5,846 bases of DNA from UBA2256 sp964531105 (GTDB lineage: Bacteria > Spirochaetota > Spirochaetia > Treponematales > Rectinemataceae). The position numbers were made by a program, and so were the translations under genes. The stretch lies in assembly GCA_964531105.1 (NCBI GenBank), contig CAZHFN010000077.1, forward strand, positions 1-5,846, read 5' to 3'. Below are positions 1-4,703 of the stretch, one piece after another; within the stretch, counting starts at the first letter, position 1; every line of letters starts with the position of its first letter. The notes beneath the pieces were generated by a model. That model was not told the origin of the DNA, ran no database searches, and saw nothing but the letters and a program-made list of their open reading frames with translations.

Positions 1-2
1 CA

Positions 3-227
3 TGGTCTAAACTACGCAAACAAAGTTGGGCAAGGTTGTTACAAAAAGTCTACGAAGTTGACCCGTTTGTTTGCCCAAGATGCCACGGGTCAATGTCGGT
101 TGTGGCAATAATCGAGGATCCCAAGGAGCTTACCAAGATTATTGAATGGGTAAGTCAGCAAGAACGAGATCAGCCAGTGACTGTCTGTGCTCGTTCTCCC
201 CCGCATCTGGAATTGGTTTCGGTATAA
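3..227 (+). CDS. IS91-type transposase, C-terminal part (5' end outside window)
   Basis: The frame is open from the left window edge to TAA at 225-227, giving about 74 residues. They begin with a WSKLRKQSWARLL-type segment, followed by KVYEVDPFVCPRCHGSM, a CxxC zinc-ribbon-like pair, and then VVAIIEDPKELTKIIEW. This string (SWARL-KVYEVDP-CPxC-G-M-IEDP) is the usual C-terminal end of IS91-family Y2 rolling-circle transposases. The catalytic tyrosines would lie upstream, outside the window. An internal TTG at 36 is not needed as a start, because the conserved residues continue upstream of it. Whether the full gene is intact cannot be judged here. Family assignment rests on remembered sequence similarity; the main alternative is another zinc-ribbon transposase family. 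Confidence 0.75.
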   Translation, partial: WSKLRKQSWARLLQKVYEVDPFVCPRCHGSMSVVAIIEDPKELTKIIEWVSQQERDQPVTVCARSPPHLELVSV

Positions 228-475
228 TACCCAAACGAAGTTTATGCAGAACAGGATAACACCTCAAAAACGGAGTTCATACGGCTTCACGGGGGAGTTA
301 TATCTTTGAGCTTTGTCACATTGGCGTGAATCAGGGCTTGACGGCAGAAATAGACTGGAATTATACTTCTCAGTGTCGGCGTTGCCGAAAATTTTTGATT
401 GGTTCAGTTGTTCGGGCTGGAAAATAGTTGTAGTTCGGGGGAAAAAACCGAATTTTGACTCAAAACCGCAAAAAT
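228..475. other. gene-free stretch downstream of transposase
   Basis: No convincing gene is seen. Short open frames exist on the plus strand (for example about 260-430 and 313-510) but lack ribosome-binding sites and recognisable motifs. A small hairpin, TTCGG at 434-438 with CCGAA at 448-452, is followed by TTTT and could be a weak terminator or a subterminal IS hairpin. The stretch is probably the non-coding right part of the IS91-type element; its boundary with host DNA may be near 526, where base composition changes to GC-rich. Confidence 0.4.
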
Positions 476-525
476 CCCGAAATGATAGTTCCTACCAGTT
501 CCCGAAATGATAGTTCCTACCAGTT
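476..525. repeat. two-copy exact 25-bp tandem repeat
   Basis: Copies at 476-500 and 501-525 are identical. Each begins CCCGAAATGATAG and ends CCTACCAGTT. The period continues for one base on each side (475 and 526). The repeat ends in GTTC (523-526), exactly where the sequence switches from AT-rich to GC-rich. It may mark the end of the IS91-type element, because that family inserts next to GTTC/CTTG-type tetranucleotides; that link is inference. Confidence 0.85.
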
Positions 526-599
526 CAATGCCTGCGGCCCATCCGGAGTTCCGCCCTGGGGCACTATATGCCGGTCCTGCGTGGATCTTCTTCTCTGTC

Positions 600-628
600 T
601 TGACCGAGCCCGCGGAATTGGATATAGT
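600..628 (+). promoter_or_regulatory. sigma-70-type promoter of the marR-MATE operon
   Basis: A -35 box TTGACC (600-605) and a -10 box TATAGT (623-628) are separated by an ideal 17 nt. Predicted transcription start is near 635, inside the first operator palindrome, leaving a leader of about 59 nt before the ATG at 694. The direct abutment of the -10 box and the operator fits repression by occlusion of RNA polymerase. Confidence 0.7.
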
Positions 629-629
629 G

Positions 630-673
630 GTTCGAAACCGAACAGTTTGAATCTGAATAGTTCGGTTTCGAAC
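630..673. promoter_or_regulatory. paired palindromic operator for the MarR-family repressor
   Basis: GTTCGAAACCGAAC (630-643) and its exact reverse complement GTTCGGTTTCGAAC (660-673) form a perfect 14-bp inverted repeat with a 16-nt spacer. Each copy is itself a dyad (GTTCG-4 nt-CGAAC), as expected for a site bound by one MarR dimer. Their centres are 30 bp apart, about three helical turns, so two dimers would sit on the same DNA face. The pair covers the predicted start site and leader of the downstream marR gene, which suggests autoregulation of the operon. In RNA the pair could also fold as a leader hairpin. Confidence 0.75.
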
Positions 674-693
674 ATAACTGCGGGGACGGGTTT

Positions 694-1146
694 ATGCCGG
701 AAGAGGAAATACATCCGCTTATAGACAATATGCGGGGGCTTGCGCTTTTTTATCAGGCCATGGGGGCGGAGCTCTGCGGCCGCTGGGGAATAAGCCAGAC
801 CGAGCTCGATATAGTGGGCTTTCTGGGAAGCCATCCGCAGTGGGACAGGGCACGCGATATTGTGGAACTGAGGCTTATACCCAAGGCCAATGTGTCCGAG
901 GCGCTGAGCAGCCTGCTGGACAAAGGTATTGTGGCAAAAAAGGAAAACGGCTCCGACAGGCGCAGCATACATCTGAAGCTGACGCCCAAGGGGAAGAAGA
1001 TGCTTCCCTATATAGCCGCGATGCGTGCGAAGGCCGAGGAGCTGCTTTTTGGCGGGTTCAGCGCCGGGGAACGTGATACATACAACAGCATGAACAGCAG
1101 AATTATTGGCAATGTGAATAAATTCCTGGAGATGCATAATGAATAA
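694..1146 (+). CDS. MarR-family transcriptional repressor (MepR-like)
   Basis: This 150-residue protein has the usual MarR length. It carries a winged helix-turn-helix: helix-turn-helix about residues 51-79 (RARDIVELRLIPKANVSEALSSL region) and a wing around 80-98 with the signature D-R-R at 88-90 followed by S-I-H-L-K-L-T-PKGK. Flanking N- and C-terminal helices should form the dimer interface. MarR proteins bind palindromic DNA as dimers and release it on binding small aromatic or cationic ligands. The ATG at 694 is preceded by a purine-rich GGGGACGGG (682-690). The promoter and double operator just upstream point to autorepression, and the 8-nt overlap with the MATE exporter gene indicates co-regulation, as in mepR-mepA. 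The ligand is unknown, probably a drug or metabolite exported by the partner. Confidence 0.9.
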   Translation: MPEEEIHPLIDNMRGLALFYQAMGAELCGRWGISQTELDIVGFLGSHPQWDRARDIVELRLIPKANVSEALSSLLDKGIVAKKENGSDRRSIHLKLTPKGKKMLPYIAAMRAKAEELLFGGFSAGERDTYNSMNSRIIGNVNKFLEMHNE

Positions 1147-2575
1147 CAGCAGTACGAACATACGCGACAGCAATTCACTTGGAACAGCCCCTGTGGGGAA
1201 GCTGCTTTTCAAACTGGCTCTGCCCTCGATAGCCGCGCAGATAGTCAATATGCTCTACAACATAGTGGACCGCATCTATATCGGTCATATGCCCGGGAAT
1301 GGAGGCCTTGCGCTTACCGGCCTTGGTGTCTGCTTTCCCATAATTCTAATTGTTACGGCATTTGCATCGCTGGCCGGCATGGGCGGTGCCCCGCGCGCCT
1401 CCATATTTATGGGAAAAGGCGATTTGAAATCGGCCGAGAAAACGCTCGGAAACTGCTTTGTAATGCAGCTGATAGTGTCGGTGCTGCTTACTGCCGCTCT
1501 GCTTATCTGGGACAGACCGATTCTATTCGCCTTTGGAGCCAGCGAGAATACCATTGAATATGCGAAGAGCTACATGGATATCTACGCGATGGGCACGCTG
1601 TTAGTACAGCTGACTCTTGGCATGAACGCGTTTATTACTGCGCAGGGTTTCGCAACAACAGGAATGCTCACTGTAGTAGTCGGCGCCCTCTGCAATATTG
1701 TTCTCGACCCGCTGTTTATCTTCGGCTTTGGCATGGGCGTAAAGGGGGCGGCCATCGCGACAGTGATCTCGCAGGCACTGTCCACCGTATGGGTGCTTGC
1801 CTTCCTTAGGGGCAAAAAGACACAGTTAAAACTTTCGGTGCAGAATATGGGCCTTGACCCCCATATTGTGGGCCCGAGCATCGCGCTGGGCCTCGCTCCC
1901 TTTGTAATGACCTCGAGCGAGAGCATTATATCGCTCTGTTTTAACAGTTCCCTGCTGCGCTATGGCGGCGATCTGGCTGTAGGCGCCATGTCGATACTCA
2001 CAAGCACCATGCAGTTTGGCATAATGCCCCTGCAGGGACTGGGACAGGGCGCTCAGCCCATAATGAGCTTTAATTACGGCGCGGGAAACGCCGCCCGCAT
2101 GAAAGAGACATTTCTGCTGCTTCTCAAGAGCAGCCTTATCTATTCCTTTACGATGTGGGCGGCTGTAATGCTCTTCCCCGGCGGCTTCGCGCGCGTATTT
2201 ACCTCCGACGCAGCCCTCGCCGCCTTTACCGCGAAAGCCCTGAGAGTGTACTGCATGGTACTCTGCCTCTTTGGCATTCAGATAGCCTGCCAAATGACCT
2301 TTGTCGCCATAGGCTACGCCAGATCTTCGGTTATTGTCGCAGTTATGAGAAAATTTATTCTGCTGCTGCCCCTGATCTTTATAATGCCGGCTGTCTTTGG
2401 AGCGGATAAAACTATGGCCGTGTACTGGGCCGAGCCTGTGGCCGACTTCCTCGCAGTGAGCTTTACCGCGGCGCTTTTCTCCGTCCAGTTCAGAAAGGCT
2501 CTGCGCGGCCTCGAAGCAGGGGCTGCGCCAGACGCCGCAGCAGGTGCGGCCAGAGACACAGAGCGCAGCCGCTGA
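1139..2575 (+). CDS. MATE-family multidrug/Na+ (or H+) antiporter, MepA-like
   Basis: This is a 478-residue inner-membrane protein of typical MATE length (about 450) with about twelve hydrophobic segments. Family features include LALPSIAAQIVNMLYNIVDRIYIG (about residues 26-49, written here in part), GLGVCFPI at 61-68, AQGFATTGM at 168-176, NIVLDPLFIF at 186-195, GQGAQPIMSFNYGAGN at 302-317 and a late EPVADFLA at 432-439. These match the MepA/DinF-like branch, which exports cationic drugs and dyes in exchange for Na+ or H+. The ATG at 1139 lies inside the end of marR (8-nt overlap) with GGAG at 1128-1131, so translation is likely coupled. The C-terminal tail (about 455-478) is Ala/Arg/Glu-rich and probably cytoplasmic and dispensable. 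The substrate cannot be deduced from sequence. Confidence 0.93.
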   Translation: MNNSSTNIRDSNSLGTAPVGKLLFKLALPSIAAQIVNMLYNIVDRIYIGHMPGNGGLALTGLGVCFPIILIVTAFASLAGMGGAPRASIFMGKGDLKSAEKTLGNCFVMQLIVSVLLTAALLIWDRPILFAFGASENTIEYAKSYMDIYAMGTLLVQLTLGMNAFITAQGFATTGMLTVVVGALCNIVLDPLFIFGFGMGVKGAAIATVISQALSTVWVLAFLRGKKTQLKLSVQNMGLDPHIVGPSIALGLAPFVMTSSESIISLCFNSSLLRYGGDLAVGAMSILTSTMQFGIMPLQGLGQGAQPIMSFNYGAGNAARMKETFLLLLKSSLIYSFTMWAAVMLFPGGFARVFTSDAALAAFTAKALRVYCMVLCLFGIQIACQMTFVAIGYARSSVIVAVMRKFILLLPLIFIMPAVFGADKTMAVYWAEPVADFLAVSFTAALFSVQFRKALRGLEAGAAPDAAAGAARDTERSR

Positions 2576-2960
2576 AATCCGCCCGGACGCATGCGGCGGG
2601 ACTGCCGCCCGGCGTTTCCGCTGCGCTCCTGATGGCGCGCCGCTGGCGCCCCGGTTTTAACCCGGCCGGGCCGGGGCAGCGGTGCCGAAGCCGGCTGCCG
2701 GCAAGATGCCGGATGGCGGCATTCATAGGCCGCTGTCTGGAAATAACAGGCCGGAGAGGGACAGGTCTCCGCGGCCGTCCGCTGCTCTCTGGCAGAAAGG
2801 CGGAGGCAGGCGGCCCGGGAGCCAGCGGTGGAAGGCGGCCCCGCCATTGTCCGGCGGCGGCGGCGCTTCAGTATCCTTTCAATCCCGGAGAAAAAACAGC
2901 TCAATTATGCGCGCGGATGGCGATTTGGGCGGTATGGGGCTTAAGGGGAAGGCCAAATGG
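2576..2960. other. GC-rich intergenic stretch without a convincing gene
   Basis: About 385 nt rich in CCGG, GCCGG and GGCGG words. The frame of the downstream gene is open back to 2632, but the implied 121-residue extension is Arg/Pro/Gly-rich, has no ribosome-binding site and looks like translated GC-rich noise. Minus-strand frames here are equally Arg/Pro/Ala-rich and unconvincing. Apart from the weak terminator candidate near 2634-2658 and the promoter at its right end, nothing functional is seen. Confidence 0.5.
2634..2658 (+). terminator. possible weak intrinsic terminator of the marR-MATE operon
   Basis: GGCGC (2634-2638) can pair with GCGCC (2646-2650), or alternatively GCGCC with GGCGC across a 3-nt loop. 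After CCCGG comes TTTT (2655-2658). The stem is short and the T-run is brief and offset, in a very GC-rich context where hairpins arise easily, so this is only a candidate. Confidence 0.3.
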
Positions 2961-2969
2961 TGCTATACT
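2961..2969 (+). promoter_or_regulatory. extended -10 promoter for the DUF4097-like gene
   Basis: TGCTATACT fits the TGn extended -10 motif with TATACT at 2964-2969. At the right distance upstream (2941-2946) TTAAGG is only a poor -35 box, which an extended -10 can compensate. The predicted start near 2976 lies after the in-frame ATG at 2971, which argues that translation begins at 2995. Confidence 0.5.
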
Positions 2970-2984
2970 TATGGACCAATTTGG

Positions 2985-2989
2985 GGAGG
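2985..2989 (+). promoter_or_regulatory. ribosome-binding site deciding the start at 2995
   Basis: GGAGG within GGGGAGGA lies 5 nt before the ATG at 2995. The other in-frame candidates, ATG at 2971 and ATG at 2632, have no comparable site. Confidence 0.75.
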
Positions 2990-2994
2990 AAGGC

Positions 2995-3870
2995 ATGGCA
3001 GCAGTTGTCGACAGCAGCGCACCGGGATTCCGCCGTATGGAATTGAAGCCTGAAGGGGCTGAGCGGCTTGTCCTGCGCTTTACTCAGGCTGACATTGCGA
3101 TGATGCCCTCCGATGCTGAGGATCTTGGCGTCGAAATGGTCCTTCAGGGCTCCTCCGGGGCGCTCGAATCCTGGAACCCCTCGATCAGGAGGATTGAAAG
3201 TCTTCTCGTCCTCGGGGAGGAGACGGGGCCTGTCCAGGTCAAAGAGGTCCGCATAAAGGTGCCGGCCTCGATACGGGACGTTGAAGCGCATTCGGAATCG
3301 GGTGACATTGAATCTGCGGGGCTCGCGCTCTGCTTTATGGTGAGTGTCGGAAGCGGCAGAATCGATATCAAGGGCGCTTCGACGGTCAGCGCTTCGACAG
3401 AGGGCGGGCTTATCGAGGTCTCGGGAGCGGGCAGTTCAGAGCTCAAATCGGTCTCGGGCAAGATCCGCTGTCTTGAGCCCCGCGAGAAGCTCCTGATCAA
3501 GAGCGACTCGGGCGATGTGGAGGTAGACGACTCCACGGCCGATCTCTTCCTGGAGACAAAGTCGGGCGATATTGTGGTGTCGAAGCCGAAGGGCCGCATC
3601 AGGATCCTGAGCGATTCGGGCGATATCGATCTCGATTCGCCTGAGGGCTTTAACGGCGGCGAGGCGAATACGCAGTCGGGCAGGATAAGCCTTGAGCTGG
3701 AGGGCGCCTCTGTCGAGCTGAGGGCCGAGACTCTGTCGGGCAGACTCAGGGCGCCAGAGGGCGAGGTCCAGAATACTACGGGGCCGCGCCGCTTTGCGGC
3801 CACAAGGGGCCATGGCGGGCGGAGGCTCCACCTGAAGAGTGTCTCGGGCGATATTGAGATTGAGTACTGA
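2995..3870 (+). CDS. DUF4097-like repeat protein (predicted beta-solenoid, adhesin/toastrack type)
   Basis: This 291-residue protein has an N-terminal region (about 1-95) followed by about ten short repeats of the pattern [ST]-x-SG-[DRK]-[IVL], near residues 101, 119, 136, 153, 171, 189, 207, 227, 247 and 283. Spacing is mostly 17-20 residues, as expected for coils of a right-handed beta-solenoid. Such runs are typical of DUF4097/COG3595 proteins, often annotated as putative adhesins. Many relatives are membrane- or envelope-linked, but no signal peptide or membrane segment is visible here, so the protein appears cytoplasmic. The ATG at 2995 is chosen for its strong ribosome-binding site and promoter spacing; an ATG at 2971 would add 8 residues. 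It is probably a monocistronic unit between its own promoter and the 3925 terminator. The molecular function of the family is not established. Confidence 0.75.
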   Translation: MAAVVDSSAPGFRRMELKPEGAERLVLRFTQADIAMMPSDAEDLGVEMVLQGSSGALESWNPSIRRIESLLVLGEETGPVQVKEVRIKVPASIRDVEAHSESGDIESAGLALCFMVSVGSGRIDIKGASTVSASTEGGLIEVSGAGSSELKSVSGKIRCLEPREKLLIKSDSGDVEVDDSTADLFLETKSGDIVVSKPKGRIRILSDSGDIDLDSPEGFNGGEANTQSGRISLELEGASVELRAETLSGRLRAPEGEVQNTTGPRRFAATRGHGGRRLHLKSVSGDIEIEY

Positions 3871-3911
3871 ATGAGCTCTGCCGCCTGCGATAGCGAGAGT
3901 GAGTACTGAAT
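3850..3911 (+). repeat. imperfect direct repeat across the DUF4097-like stop codon
   Basis: The 23-nt segment 3850-3872, which includes the stop codon, recurs at 3889-3911 with three mismatches. The shift of 39 nt equals 13 codons. Read in frame, the copy encodes 12 residues from an ATG at 3871 to TGA at 3907-3909, ending SESEY where the gene ends IEIEY. This looks like duplication of the last repeat unit, left outside the gene by the stop codon. Confidence 0.7.
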
Positions 3912-3924
3912 AAGGCTTGATAGG

Positions 3925-3947
3925 AAGGCGCCCCGAAGGGCGCCTTT
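3925..3947. terminator. symmetric (probably bidirectional) hairpin terminator
   Basis: AAGGCGCCC (3925-3933) and GGGCGCCTT (3938-3946) form a perfect 9-bp stem with a CGAA loop, ending in TTT (3945-3947) for the plus strand. Read on the minus strand the loop becomes C(UUCG)G, an exceptionally stable tetraloop. It should end the DUF4097-like transcript and may also block transcripts arriving from the minus-strand cassette array. The U-tracts are short on both strands. Confidence 0.8.
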
Positions 3948-4034
3948 AAAACACCCAAACAAAGTTTTGATATATTATGCGCTAAGAGTTGCTGACTGCC
4001 CAATATCGTTGTACTTAGTTTGAGAATCCGAGTA

Positions 4035-4157
4035 TTCTAACATTAGCTTAACCTTTAAGCCCGGCCTGAGCGAAGCGAAGGCATTGGCGCGCTTCTTGCG
4101 TCTTCTTTCGCAAGAAGCGTGACAATAGGGCTTATAAGGTTGAAGCAGGTGTTAGAA
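4035..4157 (-). other. integron attC site (array-terminal)
   Basis: The outer core sites are TTCTAAC (4035-4041) and GTTAGAA (4151-4157). Inside, GCTTAACC (from 4046) pairs with GGTTGAAGC (from 4138), leaving one extrahelical base on the right arm, the hallmark of attC folding. A central stem CGCTTCTTGCG/CGCAAGAAGCG (11 bp) closes an 8-nt loop, and a small side hairpin (GCCT...AGGC) sits on the left arm. In classical attC sites the extra base lies in the arm nearest the cassette gene (TTCAA against TTAA). That fits only if the site is read on the minus strand, so R'' is at 4157 and the crossover site R' (GTTAGAA) at 4041-4035. No further attC is seen to the left, so this is the last site of the array. 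Confidence 0.88.
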
Positions 4158-4571
4158 TCGCCTTTTTAATACTTACCCGCCACATAGATTCACCCGCATT
4201 TGTTTGGCCTGGCTAGCCTCATCGCTAACGCGGAATACGAAAAAAGTCGCTCTTCTGCCGCTCCTCTTCGCGCGCTATTTCTTATTTGATCTTTGCGGCA
4301 TCTCCGTTTCGCTGTTGTCAGCTCTCTGCGAATCACTATTTTTCATTCCCAGAGCTGAATATTTTGCAGTGGGGCCGATGAACTGACACAGCGAAACTCT
4401 TCTGCCGCCACTAATCAATTTGCATCTTGCGCGCTCTTCGGAGCGGCATCTTAAGACTTTTTTCCTTTATTCTATGCAACTTGATCTTTCATTTAGTTCA
4501 AAACATGCAATTGCTTTATTCCTTCAATACGATACAGCAAGGCTCAAACATAAGAACTTTGGTCGTTCTAA
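4041..4571 (-). mobile_element. ORF-less integron gene cassette (about 531 nt)
   Basis: Bounded by the crossover points of the two attC sites, this cassette comprises about 410 nt of cargo plus its own attC. On the minus (sense) strand only very short frames occur (about 11-22 codons at most in those checked) and none has a good ribosome-binding site. Two plus-strand frames (TTG starts at 4204 and 4420) are antisense to the array, lack ribosome-binding sites, and one runs into the attC. No clear promoter was found. Most of the cargo is occupied by a long nested inverted repeat (4233-4472). Confidence 0.75.
4233..4472. repeat. about 240-nt imperfect inverted repeat; possible structured RNA
   Basis: Nested complementary segments in order are: GAATA 4233-4237 / TATTC 4468-4472; GAAAAAAGTC 4239-4248 / 4455-4464; TGCCGCTCC 4256-4264 / 4440-4448; GCGCGC 4270-4275 / 4429-4434; TTGAT 4286-4290 / 4414-4418; GCGGCA 4295-4300 / 4403-4408; and a 15-bp stem with one bulged T, 4306-4321 / 4383-4397 (GTTTCGCTGT...GTCAG). 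That is about 56 base pairs in strict nested order, with nearly equal internal gaps on the two sides. On either strand the outer stem ends in a six-T run, like an intrinsic terminator. It may be a cassette-borne non-coding RNA, a MITE, or a decayed fold-back element. Function is unknown. Confidence 0.7.
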
Positions 4572-4693
4572 CATTGGCTTAACCTGCGAGGCGTTAAACT
4601 GGCGCGCTTTTTGCGCCTACTTTGATATTCTTGCTTTCACTCTATCGCAAAAAGCGTGACAGTAGCCAAGTCAGGTTGAAGCTTTTGTTAGAA
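4566..4693 (-). other. integron attC site of the protease cassette
   Basis: Core sites are TTCTAAC (4566-4572) and GTTAGAA (4687-4693). The inner arms GCTTAACCTG and CAGGTTGAAGC pair with a single extrahelical base on the right arm, as in the other attC. The central stem is CGCTTTTTGCG/CGCAAAAAGCG. The site begins 10 nt after the stop codon of the minus-strand protease gene, the usual placement of an attC behind its cassette gene. The two attC sites share their arms and central stem but differ in loops and linkers; differences inside stems are compensated on the other side. Confidence 0.9.
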
Positions 4694-4703
4694 AGCACTC
4701 TTT

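Noticed and set aside
434..452. TTCGG-9 nt-CCGAA dyad as a third MarR operator
   Set aside because: It shares half-site letters with the 630-673 sites, but its 9-nt gap differs from their 4-nt gap and it lies far upstream of the promoter in probable IS sequence.
517..1248. 243-codon minus-strand open frame opposite the marR gene
   Set aside because: It is antisense to a clear MarR gene and its operator, shows no domain, and its start lies inside the MATE gene without a ribosome-binding site.
2632..2994. 121-residue N-terminal extension of the DUF4097-like protein
   Set aside because: Composition is Arg/Pro/Gly-rich noise, no ribosome-binding site is present at 2632, and a promoter plus strong ribosome-binding site place the start at 2995.
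3144..3962. 272-codon minus-strand open frame opposite the DUF4097-like gene
   Set aside because: Its SPES-rich repeats are the reverse complement of the SGDI repeats. It runs through the terminator hairpin and has no start signals.
4223..4229. CGCTAAC as a remnant attC core site inside the hairpin cassette
   Set aside because: No matching GTTAGCG-type partner or inner arms with an extrahelical base are found at a suitable distance.
4204..4386. 60-codon hydrophobic plus-strand frame in the ORF-less cassette
   Set aside because: TTG start without ribosome-binding site, antisense to the array, and its codons coincide with the left arm and loop of the long inverted repeat.
4420..4659. 79-codon plus-strand frame starting with TTG
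   Set aside because: It runs from the inverted repeat into the attC at 4566-4693, so its end is recombination-site sequence; no start signals.
4035..4693. CRISPR-like repeats
   Set aside because: The repeated elements are long imperfect palindromes only twice present, with attC core boxes, not short identical repeats with regular spacers.
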